Assembly (NCBI GenBank): GCA_030538185.1
Contig: JAUNUK010000001.1
Coordinates: 732,296 to 796,295 of the forward strand
Reading direction: 5' to 3'
Source of the DNA: Actinomycetaceae bacterium
GTDB lineage: Bacteria > Actinomycetota > Actinomycetes > Actinomycetales > Actinomycetaceae
Length of the DNA: 64,000 bases
Below the pieces are notes generated by a model. That model saw nothing but the letters and a program-made list of their open reading frames with translations, was not told the origin of the DNA and did no database searches. This document shows, one piece after another, positions 1 to 9,519 of the stretch. Positions within the stretch are counted from its first letter, which is position 1; each line of letters opens with the position of its first letter. Position numbers and translations under genes: made by a program.

Positions 1-3000
1 CGTGTGCGAAGGCTCTTCATCAATGTAGGACTGTGCGGTTTCCTGGTCGGGGACCGTGAACTGAATGTCGCGGTCCAGGAACACGGAGGCAGCCTCGACT
101 GAACCCAGATCTTTCAGCGGCCCATCATCCACCAGGGTGCGCACACCACAGCGGGCGATGACCTCATCACGGTAACGGGTGTAGATGTCCGATTCCTCAA
201 CCACATTCCCATCCGCGTCATACCAGCCGGCCTTGGGTGTGTCCTTCCAGGTGAGCAAGCCCATCATCCAAGCCAGTTCCAAAACGCCAGCAGCCGTCAA
301 ATCGACCTGGCCGTCGTCTTGAATACCCAACTCTGCCTGCAGGCGGGTGCGTCCAGTGCCCCAGGGGCTTACCTCACCCACGCCGACAATCACAACAGTG
401 TCATGCAAGTTTGCGCTGGTTGACTGCCACTCAGCCAGGTCCACGGCAGGCAGACCGACCAGGGTTGGGCTGGGCAGGGCAGGAATCTTGGCCACGGCAT
501 CAAAGCCCGTTTCCACATCAACGACGTGTCCGCCCTCGGAAATTCCTAAGGACGTTGCCGACATTGCAGACGCCTTCAATGCGCGCAGGTCGATTGTTGA
601 AGACCCCAGGCCTCCGGTCAGGTCGACGGTTACGGGCTCGATCTCGGCCTTGCGTCGCACGTCCATCGCACAGGCCGCAAGTAACTCGCCAGCGATTTCT
701 TCAGTCGACCAGGTGCGAATGCCCGTGTCCTCAACGGCCTGAACCAGGGGATCGTTGCCGCCCATCAAACCAGTTCCGCGCACCCAGCCGATCAGGGCAT
801 GTACCAGGGTGACGCGTGAAGACCACACTTTTTCGGCCGACCACTTGTTGACAATCGCGTCGAAAGCGGCCTTGACCTCGCCGTAAGCGCCGTCTCCGCC
901 GAAAGTTCCACGGTTGGGGGAACCCGGCAAGACGACGTGTAGGCGGTTATCTACGGCCGTATCGATGCCGATATTGGCCAGTCCAGCCATCATGCGTTCC
1001 ACACTCCACAGCAGCAACCTGGCCTGGTTTTCCGCCGAAGGACCGGCATCAGCCAAGGAACCGGAAACCGGGGGAGCCGCAAAGGGGAAGAACAAGGTCG
1101 GCAGCAAGGCGGGCTTCGTTTCCTTCGTCGTCCCTCCCACCGTTTCAAGCAGCTGCGCACCGACCCATTCGACAACCGCATCCACGTCACGATACGAGGA
1201 CAAGTTCGCAGGCACCAGCCACAGTGACGCACCGTGAGCAGCGTTTTCGCGATACAGGCGTTTAGCGAAACTAAGGCGCCCAGCGTCCACACGCGAGGCC
1301 GTCGCCACAACGGTCGCACCGCCAGCCAACAAACCGGCCACAACCGAACCCGCAATCGAACGCTCAGACATGCCGGTGACGACGGCAACCTGGCCAGCGT
1401 AACGGCGTGTGGGGTGGTTGTCGTCTGGCTCCGCGTCAGCTTCTTGGACTATGCGTTCCAGCAGGTCCGCACATTCATGGCGGCCTTCCTTGCGCGCCTC
1501 GCTGGCCCACCAGGCAGCCTGCTGTGAAACCGCCTGACCTGCGCCGACAAAACATGCCTTGGCCTGAGGTGAAGACAGGTCACCCGTGACATACAAGCGG
1601 GCGACATCCTCTCGAGCCGAAGCCCAACGGTCATCAAGCAGAACCGCCTTTTCGGGCGTGAAAGCAGGCGTGACAAGGGCCGGCCAGTTGGAACCTAGCT
1701 CTGCAGACAAGGTTGCTAGGACCTCGGCCTGTTGGGCCGTTTCCTCACCGATGCCACCGCTCAGCGTTCCTGCTGGCAGTTCGCCACCCAAGCCGCAGGC
1801 CTTCAATGTCGTCAAAGCCGCTTGAGCCAAGACGCCATTGGGGCCAGTCACTGTATCGGCGTATGCCTCCAATGCAGCAGAGTCCACGACCCCACTACCA
1901 CTGCCACCTCCAGCCGAGGGCATTGACACAGGCACCCCAAGGCGCGCTCCAACAGCCCCAACAGCCGCATCGATCAGGGCATCGACAGCGGCAGCGCTGC
2001 TGGGAGCATCAGTGCCCAGCCCCGCCAGGTCTCCGCCCCTCGTGGATTGCCCTTCCCGGGTGCCAAGCAAAATCTCTGCCGTCACCCAGTGGTTCCACCC
2101 GGCTCCCAACTGCCACACGCCTTCCAGACGGTTGGCAATATGGCTGGCTTTCACGCCGCTAGCCCCCAGAAGTTTGCGCAGGCGATCCCTAATGGCCTCG
2201 GACAAAATCGGCCCAAAGGCCTTGTAATTATGCGCAAGAGTGTCGACAGTATTCGACAGGGTCGCAATATCGGCCTCCGCTGCCCCATCAATCGTGGCAA
2301 GAGAGAGCTCCGCAGACATGTCCATCAAGAGCTGGTTTCGTTTAGAAGACACGCCGTTGGTCAGGGTTTCCGTCGTGTCTTGCGCACCGATTTGCTCCAG
2401 GTTCATCTTCGTGGAGTATGCAATCAGCACCTTCACCGCGTCAGAGCCCTTGAAGGGCACATCTGCCATAGCGGCACCGCTGGCCACCGGGGCAGGGGCA
2501 GCCTGAGGGGCCACCGGAACAGGGTTTGCTGGGCTTGCGGTACTTTCAGTGCTTGCCGAGGGCGATGCACTTGTTTCTGTCGCGGTGACCTGCGTGGGGT
2601 CCACCTGGCTGTGTGTCGCGCCAGTGCTATCTACTGCAGTGCTATCTTGTGCACCGCTATCTTCTGCACCCGCTTCATCGACCAGGTCAATGGTGGTAAC
2701 GTCCTCGGCGTAAACCTTGGCTTCATCTCGCCCTACGTTAAGGACAGAAACCTGGGTGCGCGCGTATTCGGCGGAGCTCAGCGTTTTGCTGGCCATATTC
2801 GCCAAGGTGGGTGAAGCCCCTAAACCGACCTCGATCAGCTGCTCGACACCCGCACCGCCCTTAGCTGTGGAACTGAGTAGGTAGCGCTGTGTTTCGATCC
2901 ATCTGACGGGGCTTGCGAACTGCCAACACAGCAACTCAACCAGCAAGAGGCGTGCGAAACGCACAGGGGTGGCGGCCAAGTCGGCCAAAAGCCCTGAGTC

Positions 3001-6000
3001 CTCATAGAGTTCCCGCAAAACTTCAGAGGGAACCACCTCAAGCATGGAGCCGATGAACTCTCGCGACAGCTCAAAGGGCCTGGCGACCAGGTTCGGAATG
3101 TACCTGCCTTCCAAAACCTTGTAGTCCAGGTCGTGAGGCAGCAGCAGGTCCAGCTTTTCACGGAACTCTGGCACGCCATTGCGCAGCGGTTCGGAGTGGA
3201 AAGGAACATCAATACCCGGCACCAGCATGAATGGTCGCTTACCGCCGGCATCACGGGCACGTTCCTCTGCCTTGAGAGCCAAAACCTCAAGGCCGGCAAT
3301 CGTGCCAGCAACGGCATACTGTTGACCTGCCAGGTTGTAGTTGGCGATTTGTAGGAACTCTCCGCTGGCTGTGGCTATGTCTTCGATGAATCCCTGTACG
3401 TCCTCTTCGCCCAGTCCCATCTGGTTGGGTCGCAAAGCGCCCATCGCATAGTTAGAACGGCCTTCAGCGTCGCGTTCAACCAGGTGGTGCATGGTGGAAC
3501 CTCGGTGGAACACCAGTTCAATAACCGTTTCCAAAGGCAAAACCTGCGCATAGGCCGACAGGGCTGTGTATTCACCCAAAGAGTGCCCCGCGTAATAGGA
3601 ATCCGAGACGACCGAACCAGCCTCACGCAACCTGGCTGTTTGCGCCAGGGCCACGGTTGTCAAAGCCACCTGAGTGAACTGCGTCAGATTCAACACGCCT
3701 TGAGGGTGGCGGTACGTCACCCCGCGGGCAGTCAACTGCGTCGGGTTATCGCGCACCAGGGCAATGATTGAAAAGCCCAGGGCCTTACGGGTGTGTGCGT
3801 CGGCGCGTTCCCACACCAGGCGTGCGGCCGGTGATTTAGAGCGCTCATCGAGTGCCATGCCCTTGGCTTGAATGCCTTGACCAGGGTAAACGTAGGCAGT
3901 TTTGACCGCACGGGTCACGGCCGTGCCCTGTGAAACCACGTCGCCATCAATGCGGCAGGTGACATTCAAGGCCAGGCCACCGCCCTTTACCTTACCGACG
4001 CGCTCGACGAGGACTTCAATCTCGTCACCCAGTTGCACCATTCCAAACATGGCATAAGTCCACCCAGCGATTTCTTGGGCGTGCGAGCCCTTCACAGAGG
4101 AACTTGCCACATGCTGAGCCACAGCAGACAGCCACATGCCATGCACCAAAGGAGCTTCCATGCCCGCCACAATCGCGGCGTTGGTGCTTGTGTGAATCGG
4201 ATTGTAATCCCCTGAAACATTGGCAAATGCGGTCATATCTGCAGGTGCTTTGACCTTTGTGCGCCTCAGCATTGAGCGTGGCGTATCCAAAATTTCCACA
4301 TCCGCCCCGCCTGCAAAAGGAGGCTCGGGTGGGGCAACATTCGAGGAAATACGGCCACGTATGGCGAAACGTTCAGCCATTTCAACAAGAATTTGACCAT
4401 TGATGCTCAGGTTTTCGCGAACAGTGACAATCCTTCCCGAGGACGACTCTCGCAGGTCATCCATCCACGCAGTGATCTCGATTTTCCCCTCAGGTGCCTG
4501 TTTTGCAAGTTCGTGCAGTCGTTCTAGGGGCACATGCAGGTTTTCGCGGTGATCGAGGTGGACGGCGTTCAATAAGCCTTCAATAACCGGGTAGTCCTCG
4601 TGGTTAGCTGAGCCCAAGGCAGCATAAATGGCTGGCCAGCAAGGACCGAGCAGGGCATCGGGGACCATCTGAGCGGTCACATGCGTAGCGTCAAGGATTT
4701 GCCCAGTGACAGCCTTGTGATCGACGCCCAGGTTGTCACCCAGCGTGAAGTAGTCTTTGGCCTCACCGAAGACAGACTTATCGCTGGGCAGCATACGCGG
4801 CAAGGAGTCAACCGGATCGCCCGTGATCCTTACGGAGCGCACACCGGCGGTCCCAGCCAAAAGGGCGCGCATGTGTTGGGGGAGGCGATCTTCGTTCACA
4901 CAAGGCAAGGCACCTGTGGCGACGTCAGGACTCAGGGTCAAGGGCACGATCAACGTGCGCACCGCGTGGTGACGGTCTCCCTCGGGGAGGTCATCCCAGA
5001 AGGTGTCCAGGGTTATGACCAGGTCAAACTCTCCTGGTGCATGTTCTTGTCCTTCGGGTTTCACAACCTTGTAGGCCTGTGGGTCCAAGGTGTAGGCGGG
5101 GTTGGCAATGACGTGCCCGGTCCAAGAGATATGGGGGATAGCCCGCAGGTATTCTTCAGCAGAAGTGCAGGTGGATGAGGCATCTGAAAAGACAGCGCCC
5201 AGGCGTGAGAAAACAGTTTTGGGTTCTTCGCCCTCGGAAATGAGCTTTTTCACGGCGGCTGTCTCGAAACGGCCCAAGAGCTCGGCAACGGGCTCGTTGA
5301 TCCTTGTAATGCCCGCAACCGAGACGGGGCTGGGGATGATGCGAACCTGATCTGCTGTATAGCGAGGATCGTGGGACTGCCACAAAGAGTCCTGACCCCA
5401 CCAACGCAGCAGGTCGGCGTCAATTGCTGGCACGAAGGGGCAAGGCTTGGGGTATTTACGGCACAGGTCGATAAACCACGAGCAGTCAATCGGGGTGAGC
5501 TCAATGTCACGGGCCTGTGGGTAGTGAGTGAGCAGGCGCTCCAAGGCTGTCGGTGCCTCAGCCACGTCCTCTACACTGCCGAACAAAGAGACAATCTCTC
5601 CGTATTCTTGATCGCATAGACGCGCTTCAATACGTTGCAAAAGTTCAAAGTAGCGCTGTTGCCAGGATTCATCTGCCCAGGGGTAGGACAACTCGGCAAA
5701 ACGGGTGGCCCACGCAGCGTAGGTCATGGTCTCCAAGTCGCCGAAATACGGTTTCGCTGTTTTGTTTAGCGCCTCGATCAGTTCATCTCGACGTGCCAAG
5801 GTGGCTTCTAAATTGCCTTCCACCTCGACAATAAGGCGGGAACAGGCCGCTGCGGCATTGTCGATCTCATACATGTCAGCGCGCAGATGAGACAGGCCTG
5901 AGGTCATGCCGCCACGATTGGCTCCTGATGCCACCCAGCCGCCGAAGGCATCGGGCATGGATACGCCCGCTGTGTCCACCAAAAGCTGTTTGACGTCGTC

Positions 6001-7875
6001 GTTGGTTTTCGCCTCGTCACACACCATGGCGACGGTCCCAAGCATGACGCCATCAACAGGCATAAGGGGTAAATCGTAGCGCCCGGACCAAGAACCGCTG
6101 AGGAATTCGGCGGCGCGTTCGGGCGTGCCGATTCCACCCCCCACGCACAGGACAACATTGGTGGCCTGACGGATGTCTGCGTAAGTGGCGATCAAAAGTT
6201 CATCGAGGTCTTCCCAAGAGTGATGCCCTCCGGCATGGCCGTCTTCGACCTGCAAAATGACCGGGGTGTCGCCCAATTTTGCTGCGATGGCCAGGCACTG
6301 ACGAATCTGGGCGACCGTGCCGGGCTTCAAGGCCACGTAAGGGAAGCCCGAGGAGCGCAATCCCTCAATGAGTTCCGGCGCTTCTTCAACTTCGGGGATG
6401 CCCGCAGAGATAACCACGCCGTCCAGGGGGGCACCCGCCTGACGGGCGCGCGTCACGATCTGTTGGGCGCCAAACTGTAGGTTCCACAGGTAGCGGTCCA
6501 TGAACATAGAGTTGAATTGCGCGGTGCGCCCCGGTTTCAACAGGGTTTTCAGCCCCGCAAGGTTGTGGGCGAAGACTGGCTCGGTAACCTGGCCACCGCC
6601 AGCCAGTTCAGCCCAATAACCGCCATTGGCGGCCGCCGCGACGATGTCGGGATCCACGGTTGTGGGGGTCATTCCGGCCAACAAAACTGGCGAATGCCCA
6701 GTCAGACGCGAAAATGCGGTGTCAACGACTGTTTGTCCATCAGGTAGCTGCAGCAGCGAAGGCAAGAAACGCGACCAGTCTTGCCCCTTGGAAAACCCGT
6801 GCCCCGGCGTGAGCGCCAGGTCGTGAGACGCCTGGGAGCCCAGTTCAATAACCCCTACCCCTCGACCCTCAACCAGGCGGCGAGTAATTTTGGCCAAGGT
6901 CGAACCTGGACCCAGGTCACACAGCCACTGGCCACCGTCCTTTAGGGCGTCGCGTACCTGTGTCACCCAGTCGACTGGCTCGACAAGGATGCGTGAAGCC
7001 ATCCGTGTGGCCATGTCTGGATCCAGTCCACACAGGGCTGCCCACGCCTGGACCTGTTCTACAGCAGGGGTAAGCAAGGATGAATGGAAAGGTGCGGAGG
7101 TCGGCAAAAAGTCCATAAGGGGCGCAAAAACCAGGCCGCCACGCTTGCGCGCTGCACGCTCGGCTGTTTCACGATTGTTGCGTGCCTCAAAATGCAAGAC
7201 CAACTGGGCCAGGTCTTCTGGGTAACCGCTGAGCACAAAGGACCGCGTGTCATTGCGCAGGGCAATCGAAATATCCGCAGTCCCGCCCTCCAGTGTGCTC
7301 ATCGCGCTCAGCAAGGTGGCCTCATCGATGCCACGCACTGAGAGCATCGGGGTGTATTCGCCCTTTGAACTCAGGCCTAGACGTTGACATGCCTGAGCGG
7401 TCGCACCCCCGATGAGCTGTGCCAATGCGAAAAGTTTTGCGACATCCTCGTCGGCACCCTCGCGCCAAGCCTTGAATAGTTCCACCCCCAAGATCCCTTG
7501 GGAATGACCAATGATTGAGCGCGGAGAGAGAGCCGAAAAGTCCAGGCCTTCGCGCTTCAAGGAAGCCAGGGTGGCAAACTGGGTCATCAACACGCCAGGC
7601 ATGGAGACATAGGGGTTTAGGCTATCGGCCGCATCAACGTCTTGCTGGCTGCGTAGCAAAGACAAGGGCTGTACCCCCAGAGCCGCGAGACTCGGTGCAA
7701 CAGCAGACAGGTGGTCTTGGGCGGTGGATAATAATTCCTCGCAGGCTGCCTTGACCTGTGGGTCTTGCGTCAGTTCATCAAGTACCGGACCCCAAGGAGT
7801 GGATTGTCCAGCCATCATCAAAATAAAAGGCTCGTTGCGTAAGGTTGCTAGGGCAGTGTGTTGGGATAAAGTCAT
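1..7875 (-). CDS. fas: Type I fatty acid synthase (partial, C-terminus beyond the left edge)
   Basis: This is one uninterrupted minus-strand reading frame of about 2,625 residues that runs off the left edge. The enzyme makes acyl-CoA from acetyl-CoA and malonyl-CoA in the cytoplasm. Domains follow the bacterial FAS-I order. An acetyltransferase comes first (GHSQG near residue 122), then an FMN enoyl reductase (around 390-700, starting with a LLAGMTPTTVDP segment), a MaoC-type dehydratase (YNPIHT near 1220), and a malonyl/palmitoyl transferase (GHSLGE near 1430). An acidic, Ala/Ser-rich linker leads to the ACP (near 1810-1880, with GVSSKRNQLL). A ketoreductase (VAVVTGMSERSIAG near 2170) and the beginning of the ketosynthase (VVIVGVGEVSPWG near 2495) follow. 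The ketosynthase active site lies outside the window. The ATG at 7875 is chosen because the protein starts normally there; no strong ribosome site is visible. It follows the carboxylase genes that supply malonyl-CoA. Confidence 0.96.
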   Translation of the reverse strand, partial: MTLSQHTALATLRNEPFILMMAGQSTPWGPVLDELTQDPQVKAACEELLSTAQDHLSAVAPSLAALGVQPLSLLRSQQDVDAADSLNPYVSMPGVLMTQFATLASLKREGLDFSALSPRSIIGHSQGILGVELFKAWREGADEDVAKLFALAQLIGGATAQACQRLGLSSKGEYTPMLSVRGIDEATLLSAMSTLEGGTADISIALRNDTRSFVLSGYPEDLAQLVLHFEARNNRETAERAARKRGGLVFAPLMDFLPTSAPFHSSLLTPAVEQVQAWAALCGLDPDMATRMASRILVEPVDWVTQVRDALKDGGQWLCDLGPGSTLAKITRRLVEGRGVGVIELGSQASHDLALTPGHGFSKGQDWSRFLPSLLQLPDGQTVVDTAFSRLTGHSPVLLAGMTPTTVDPDIVAAAANGGYWAELAGGGQVTEPVFAHNLAGLKTLLKPGRTAQFNSMFMDRYLWNLQFGAQQIVTRARQAGAPLDGVVISAGIPEVEEAPELIEGLRSSGFPYVALKPGTVAQIRQCLAIAAKLGDTPVILQVEDGHAGGHHSWEDLDELLIATYADIRQATNVVLCVGGGIGTPERAAEFLSGSWSGRYDLPLMPVDGVMLGTVAMVCDEAKTNDDVKQLLVDTAGVSMPDAFGGWVASGANRGGMTSGLSHLRADMYEIDNAAAACSRLIVEVEGNLEATLARRDELIEALNKTAKPYFGDLETMTYAAWATRFAELSYPWADESWQQRYFELLQRIEARLCDQEYGEIVSLFGSVEDVAEAPTALERLLTHYPQARDIELTPIDCSWFIDLCRKYPKPCPFVPAIDADLLRWWGQDSLWQSHDPRYTADQVRIIPSPVSVAGITRINEPVAELLGRFETAAVKKLISEGEEPKTVFSRLGAVFSDASSTCTSAEEYLRAIPHISWTGHVIANPAYTLDPQAYKVVKPEGQEHAPGEFDLVITLDTFWDDLPEGDRHHAVRTLIVPLTLSPDVATGALPCVNEDRLPQHMRALLAGTAGVRSVRITGDPVDSLPRMLPSDKSVFGEAKDYFTLGDNLGVDHKAVTGQILDATHVTAQMVPDALLGPCWPAIYAALGSANHEDYPVIEGLLNAVHLDHRENLHVPLERLHELAKQAPEGKIEITAWMDDLRESSSGRIVTVRENLSINGQILVEMAERFAIRGRISSNVAPPEPPFAGGADVEILDTPRSMLRRTKVKAPADMTAFANVSGDYNPIHTSTNAAIVAGMEAPLVHGMWLSAVAQHVASSSVKGSHAQEIAGWTYAMFGMVQLGDEIEVLVERVGKVKGGGLALNVTCRIDGDVVSQGTAVTRAVKTAYVYPGQGIQAKGMALDERSKSPAARLVWERADAHTRKALGFSIIALVRDNPTQLTARGVTYRHPQGVLNLTQFTQVALTTVALAQTARLREAGSVVSDSYYAGHSLGEYTALSAYAQVLPLETVIELVFHRGSTMHHLVERDAEGRSNYAMGALRPNQMGLGEEDVQGFIEDIATASGEFLQIANYNLAGQQYAVAGTIAGLEVLALKAEERARDAGGKRPFMLVPGIDVPFHSEPLRNGVPEFREKLDLLLPHDLDYKVLEGRYIPNLVARPFELSREFIGSMLEVVPSEVLRELYEDSGLLADLAATPVRFARLLLVELLCWQFASPVRWIETQRYLLSSTAKGGAGVEQLIEVGLGASPTLANMASKTLSSAEYARTQVSVLNVGRDEAKVYAEDVTTIDLVDEAGAEDSGAQDSTAVDSTGATHSQVDPTQVTATETSASPSASTESTASPANPVPVAPQAAPAPVASGAAMADVPFKGSDAVKVLIAYSTKMNLEQIGAQDTTETLTNGVSSKRNQLLMDMSAELSLATIDGAAEADIATLSNTVDTLAHNYKAFGPILSEAIRDRLRKLLGASGVKASHIANRLEGVWQLGAGWNHWVTAEILLGTREGQSTRGGDLAGLGTDAPSSAAAVDALIDAAVGAVGARLGVPVSMPSAGGGSGSGVVDSAALEAYADTVTGPNGVLAQAALTTLKACGLGGELPAGTLSGGIGEETAQQAEVLATLSAELGSNWPALVTPAFTPEKAVLLDDRWASAREDVARLYVTGDLSSPQAKACFVGAGQAVSQQAAWWASEARKEGRHECADLLERIVQEADAEPDDNHPTRRYAGQVAVVTGMSERSIAGSVVAGLLAGGATVVATASRVDAGRLSFAKRLYRENAAHGASLWLVPANLSSYRDVDAVVEWVGAQLLETVGGTTKETKPALLPTLFFPFAAPPVSGSLADAGPSAENQARLLLWSVERMMAGLANIGIDTAVDNRLHVVLPGSPNRGTFGGDGAYGEVKAAFDAIVNKWSAEKVWSSRVTLVHALIGWVRGTGLMGGNDPLVQAVEDTGIRTWSTEEIAGELLAACAMDVRRKAEIEPVTVDLTGGLGSSTIDLRALKASAMSATSLGISEGGHVVDVETGFDAVAKIPALPSPTLVGLPAVDLAEWQSTSANLHDTVVIVGVGEVSPWGTGRTRLQAELGIQDDGQVDLTAAGVLELAWMMGLLTWKDTPKAGWYDADGNVVEESDIYTRYRDEVIARCGVRTLVDDGPLKDLGSVEAASVFLDRDIQFTVPDQETAQSYIDEEPSHT

Positions 7876-7938
7876 TGGGTAACTCGATTCATTCGGTTTG
7901 TCTGGGTTAGAACGTCGTATTTTTTTGCCGAGGGCGGC

Positions 7939-9519
7939 CTACAAAGGGCCGTTTTCGTGGCGTTTTATGCCGTGGTAAGACCTGTCTTTGGTTTTTGCCA
8001 GTTCGAGGGCTGCGATGATTGTCTTGCGGGTTTCACTGGGGGCAATAATGGCGTCCATCTCTCCGCGTTGCAGCGATAAAGAGGGGTTAATGTTTTCTTC
8101 CGCATAGGCGCGAGCCAGTTCGGCTGTCGCCTCTTGGAGTGTTTTGCCCTGTTCTACTGCCGCTTTTATCTCTCTGCGGTTCATAATGCTCACCGCGCCC
8201 TCAGCACCCATGACCGCGATTTCGGCATCTGGCCAGACGAAGTTGAAGTCTGCACCGATGGACTTGGAGCCCATAACGATGTAGGCACCGCCGTAGGCCT
8301 TACGTAAAACGATGGTGACCATCGGGACAGTGGCATTGGCGTAGGAGGAAATGAGTTTCGCACCTCGCCGTATGATGCCAGCTTGTTCTTGCTGGGTGCC
8401 TGGGCGGTAGCCTGGCACGTCCACAAGGGTGACAATCGGGATGGCAAAGGAGTCACAGAAACGCACGAACCTGGCAGCTTTTTCTGAGGCGTCAATGTCC
8501 AAAGTGCCGGCATCCACCTGTGGCTGGTTGGCCACAATACCGACAGATTCACCCCCAATACAGGCAAATCCCACAATGACCCGGGATGCGAAGAGTTCTT
8601 GAACCTGAACGAACTCGCCGTAATCCACGATGTGTCCAATGACTTCGACCATGTCATAGGGCTGTTTGGGGCTGGCGGGCACCAAAGCTGACAGGCGCTG
8701 GGCCAAGACCTGATCTTCTTCCGTTGGGGTGTAGGCGTAGGAGGGCGGCGCCTCATCGCAGTTTGAGGGCAGGTAGGTGAATAATGCCCGCGTGTAGTCC
8801 AGGGCATCTGCCTCGTCTTCAGCCAAGTAGTGTGACACCCCTGACTGGAGGTTGTGAAGCTCTGCACCGCCAAGCTCTTCAAAGCTAACGTTTTCGCCGG
8901 TTGCTGCCTTCACAACATCAGGCCCTGTGACAAACATGTGAGATGTGGACCTGGTCATAATGATGAAATCGGTGAGGGCTGGCCCGTAGACGGCTCCACC
9001 TGCACAAGGCCCTAAAATCACCGAAACTTGCGGGATATAGCCAGAGGCCTGACAGGTTTTCTTGAAGATGCGGCCGTATTGGGACAAGGCGACCACGCCT
9101 TCTTGGATGCGCGCACCGCCCGAATCCAACAGGGCAATAATGGGCACCTTCATCTGCATGGCTAGGTCGATGACATGGAGGATCTTGTCGCCCTCGGCCT
9201 CACCTAAAGTGCCGCCGCGAACCGAAAAGTCTTGCGAATAAACCGCAACCTTACGGCCGTCGATTTTGCCGTAACCGGTGATGACCCCGGCACCCGTGAA
9301 GCCTTTGTTAATGTCCCCGCCCCAAAACTGACCGACCTCGACGAAGGTGTCTTCGTCCAGAAGCTGCGTTAGCCTTTCGCGGGCAGTGAGTTTTTCCTTC
9401 GGATGCTGGCGTTCGGCGGCCAGGTCCTCTGCCTTCTTGACAAGACCTGTTCTAAAGTCCTTGAAATCTTCACGGTCCTTTGAAACTGTGCGCTCTGCGG
9501 GCAGGTGTTGGACACTCAT
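7939..9519 (-). CDS. accD: Acyl-CoA carboxylase carboxyltransferase (beta) subunit
   Basis: This 526-residue carboxyltransferase moves CO2 from biotin to acetyl-CoA and/or propionyl-CoA, giving malonyl-CoA for the adjacent FAS-I. Both crotonase-fold halves are present (about 25-280 and 290-520). Visible motifs are FSVRGGTLGE (98-107), DSGGARIQEG (132-141) and, in the second half, VPGYRPGTQQE and RKAYGGAYIVMGSK. These match the actinobacterial AccD/PccB type. Its ATG overlaps the stop of the biotin carboxylase gene, so translation is probably coupled. FAS starts 63 bases downstream. Whether acetyl- or propionyl-CoA is preferred cannot be read from sequence alone. Confidence 0.95.
   Translation of the reverse strand: MSVQHLPAERTVSKDREDFKDFRTGLVKKAEDLAAERQHPKEKLTARERLTQLLDEDTFVEVGQFWGGDINKGFTGAGVITGYGKIDGRKVAVYSQDFSVRGGTLGEAEGDKILHVIDLAMQMKVPIIALLDSGGARIQEGVVALSQYGRIFKKTCQASGYIPQVSVILGPCAGGAVYGPALTDFIIMTRSTSHMFVTGPDVVKAATGENVSFEELGGAELHNLQSGVSHYLAEDEADALDYTRALFTYLPSNCDEAPPSYAYTPTEEDQVLAQRLSALVPASPKQPYDMVEVIGHIVDYGEFVQVQELFASRVIVGFACIGGESVGIVANQPQVDAGTLDIDASEKAARFVRFCDSFAIPIVTLVDVPGYRPGTQQEQAGIIRRGAKLISSYANATVPMVTIVLRKAYGGAYIVMGSKSIGADFNFVWPDAEIAVMGAEGAVSIMNRREIKAAVEQGKTLQEATAELARAYAEENINPSLSLQRGEMDAIIAPSETRKTIIAALELAKTKDRSYHGIKRHENGPL

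Noticed and set aside
2047-2814. 255-codon plus-strand open frame
   Set aside because: It is antisense to the ACP and linker region of FAS-I, rich in Arg/Cys/His without domain content.
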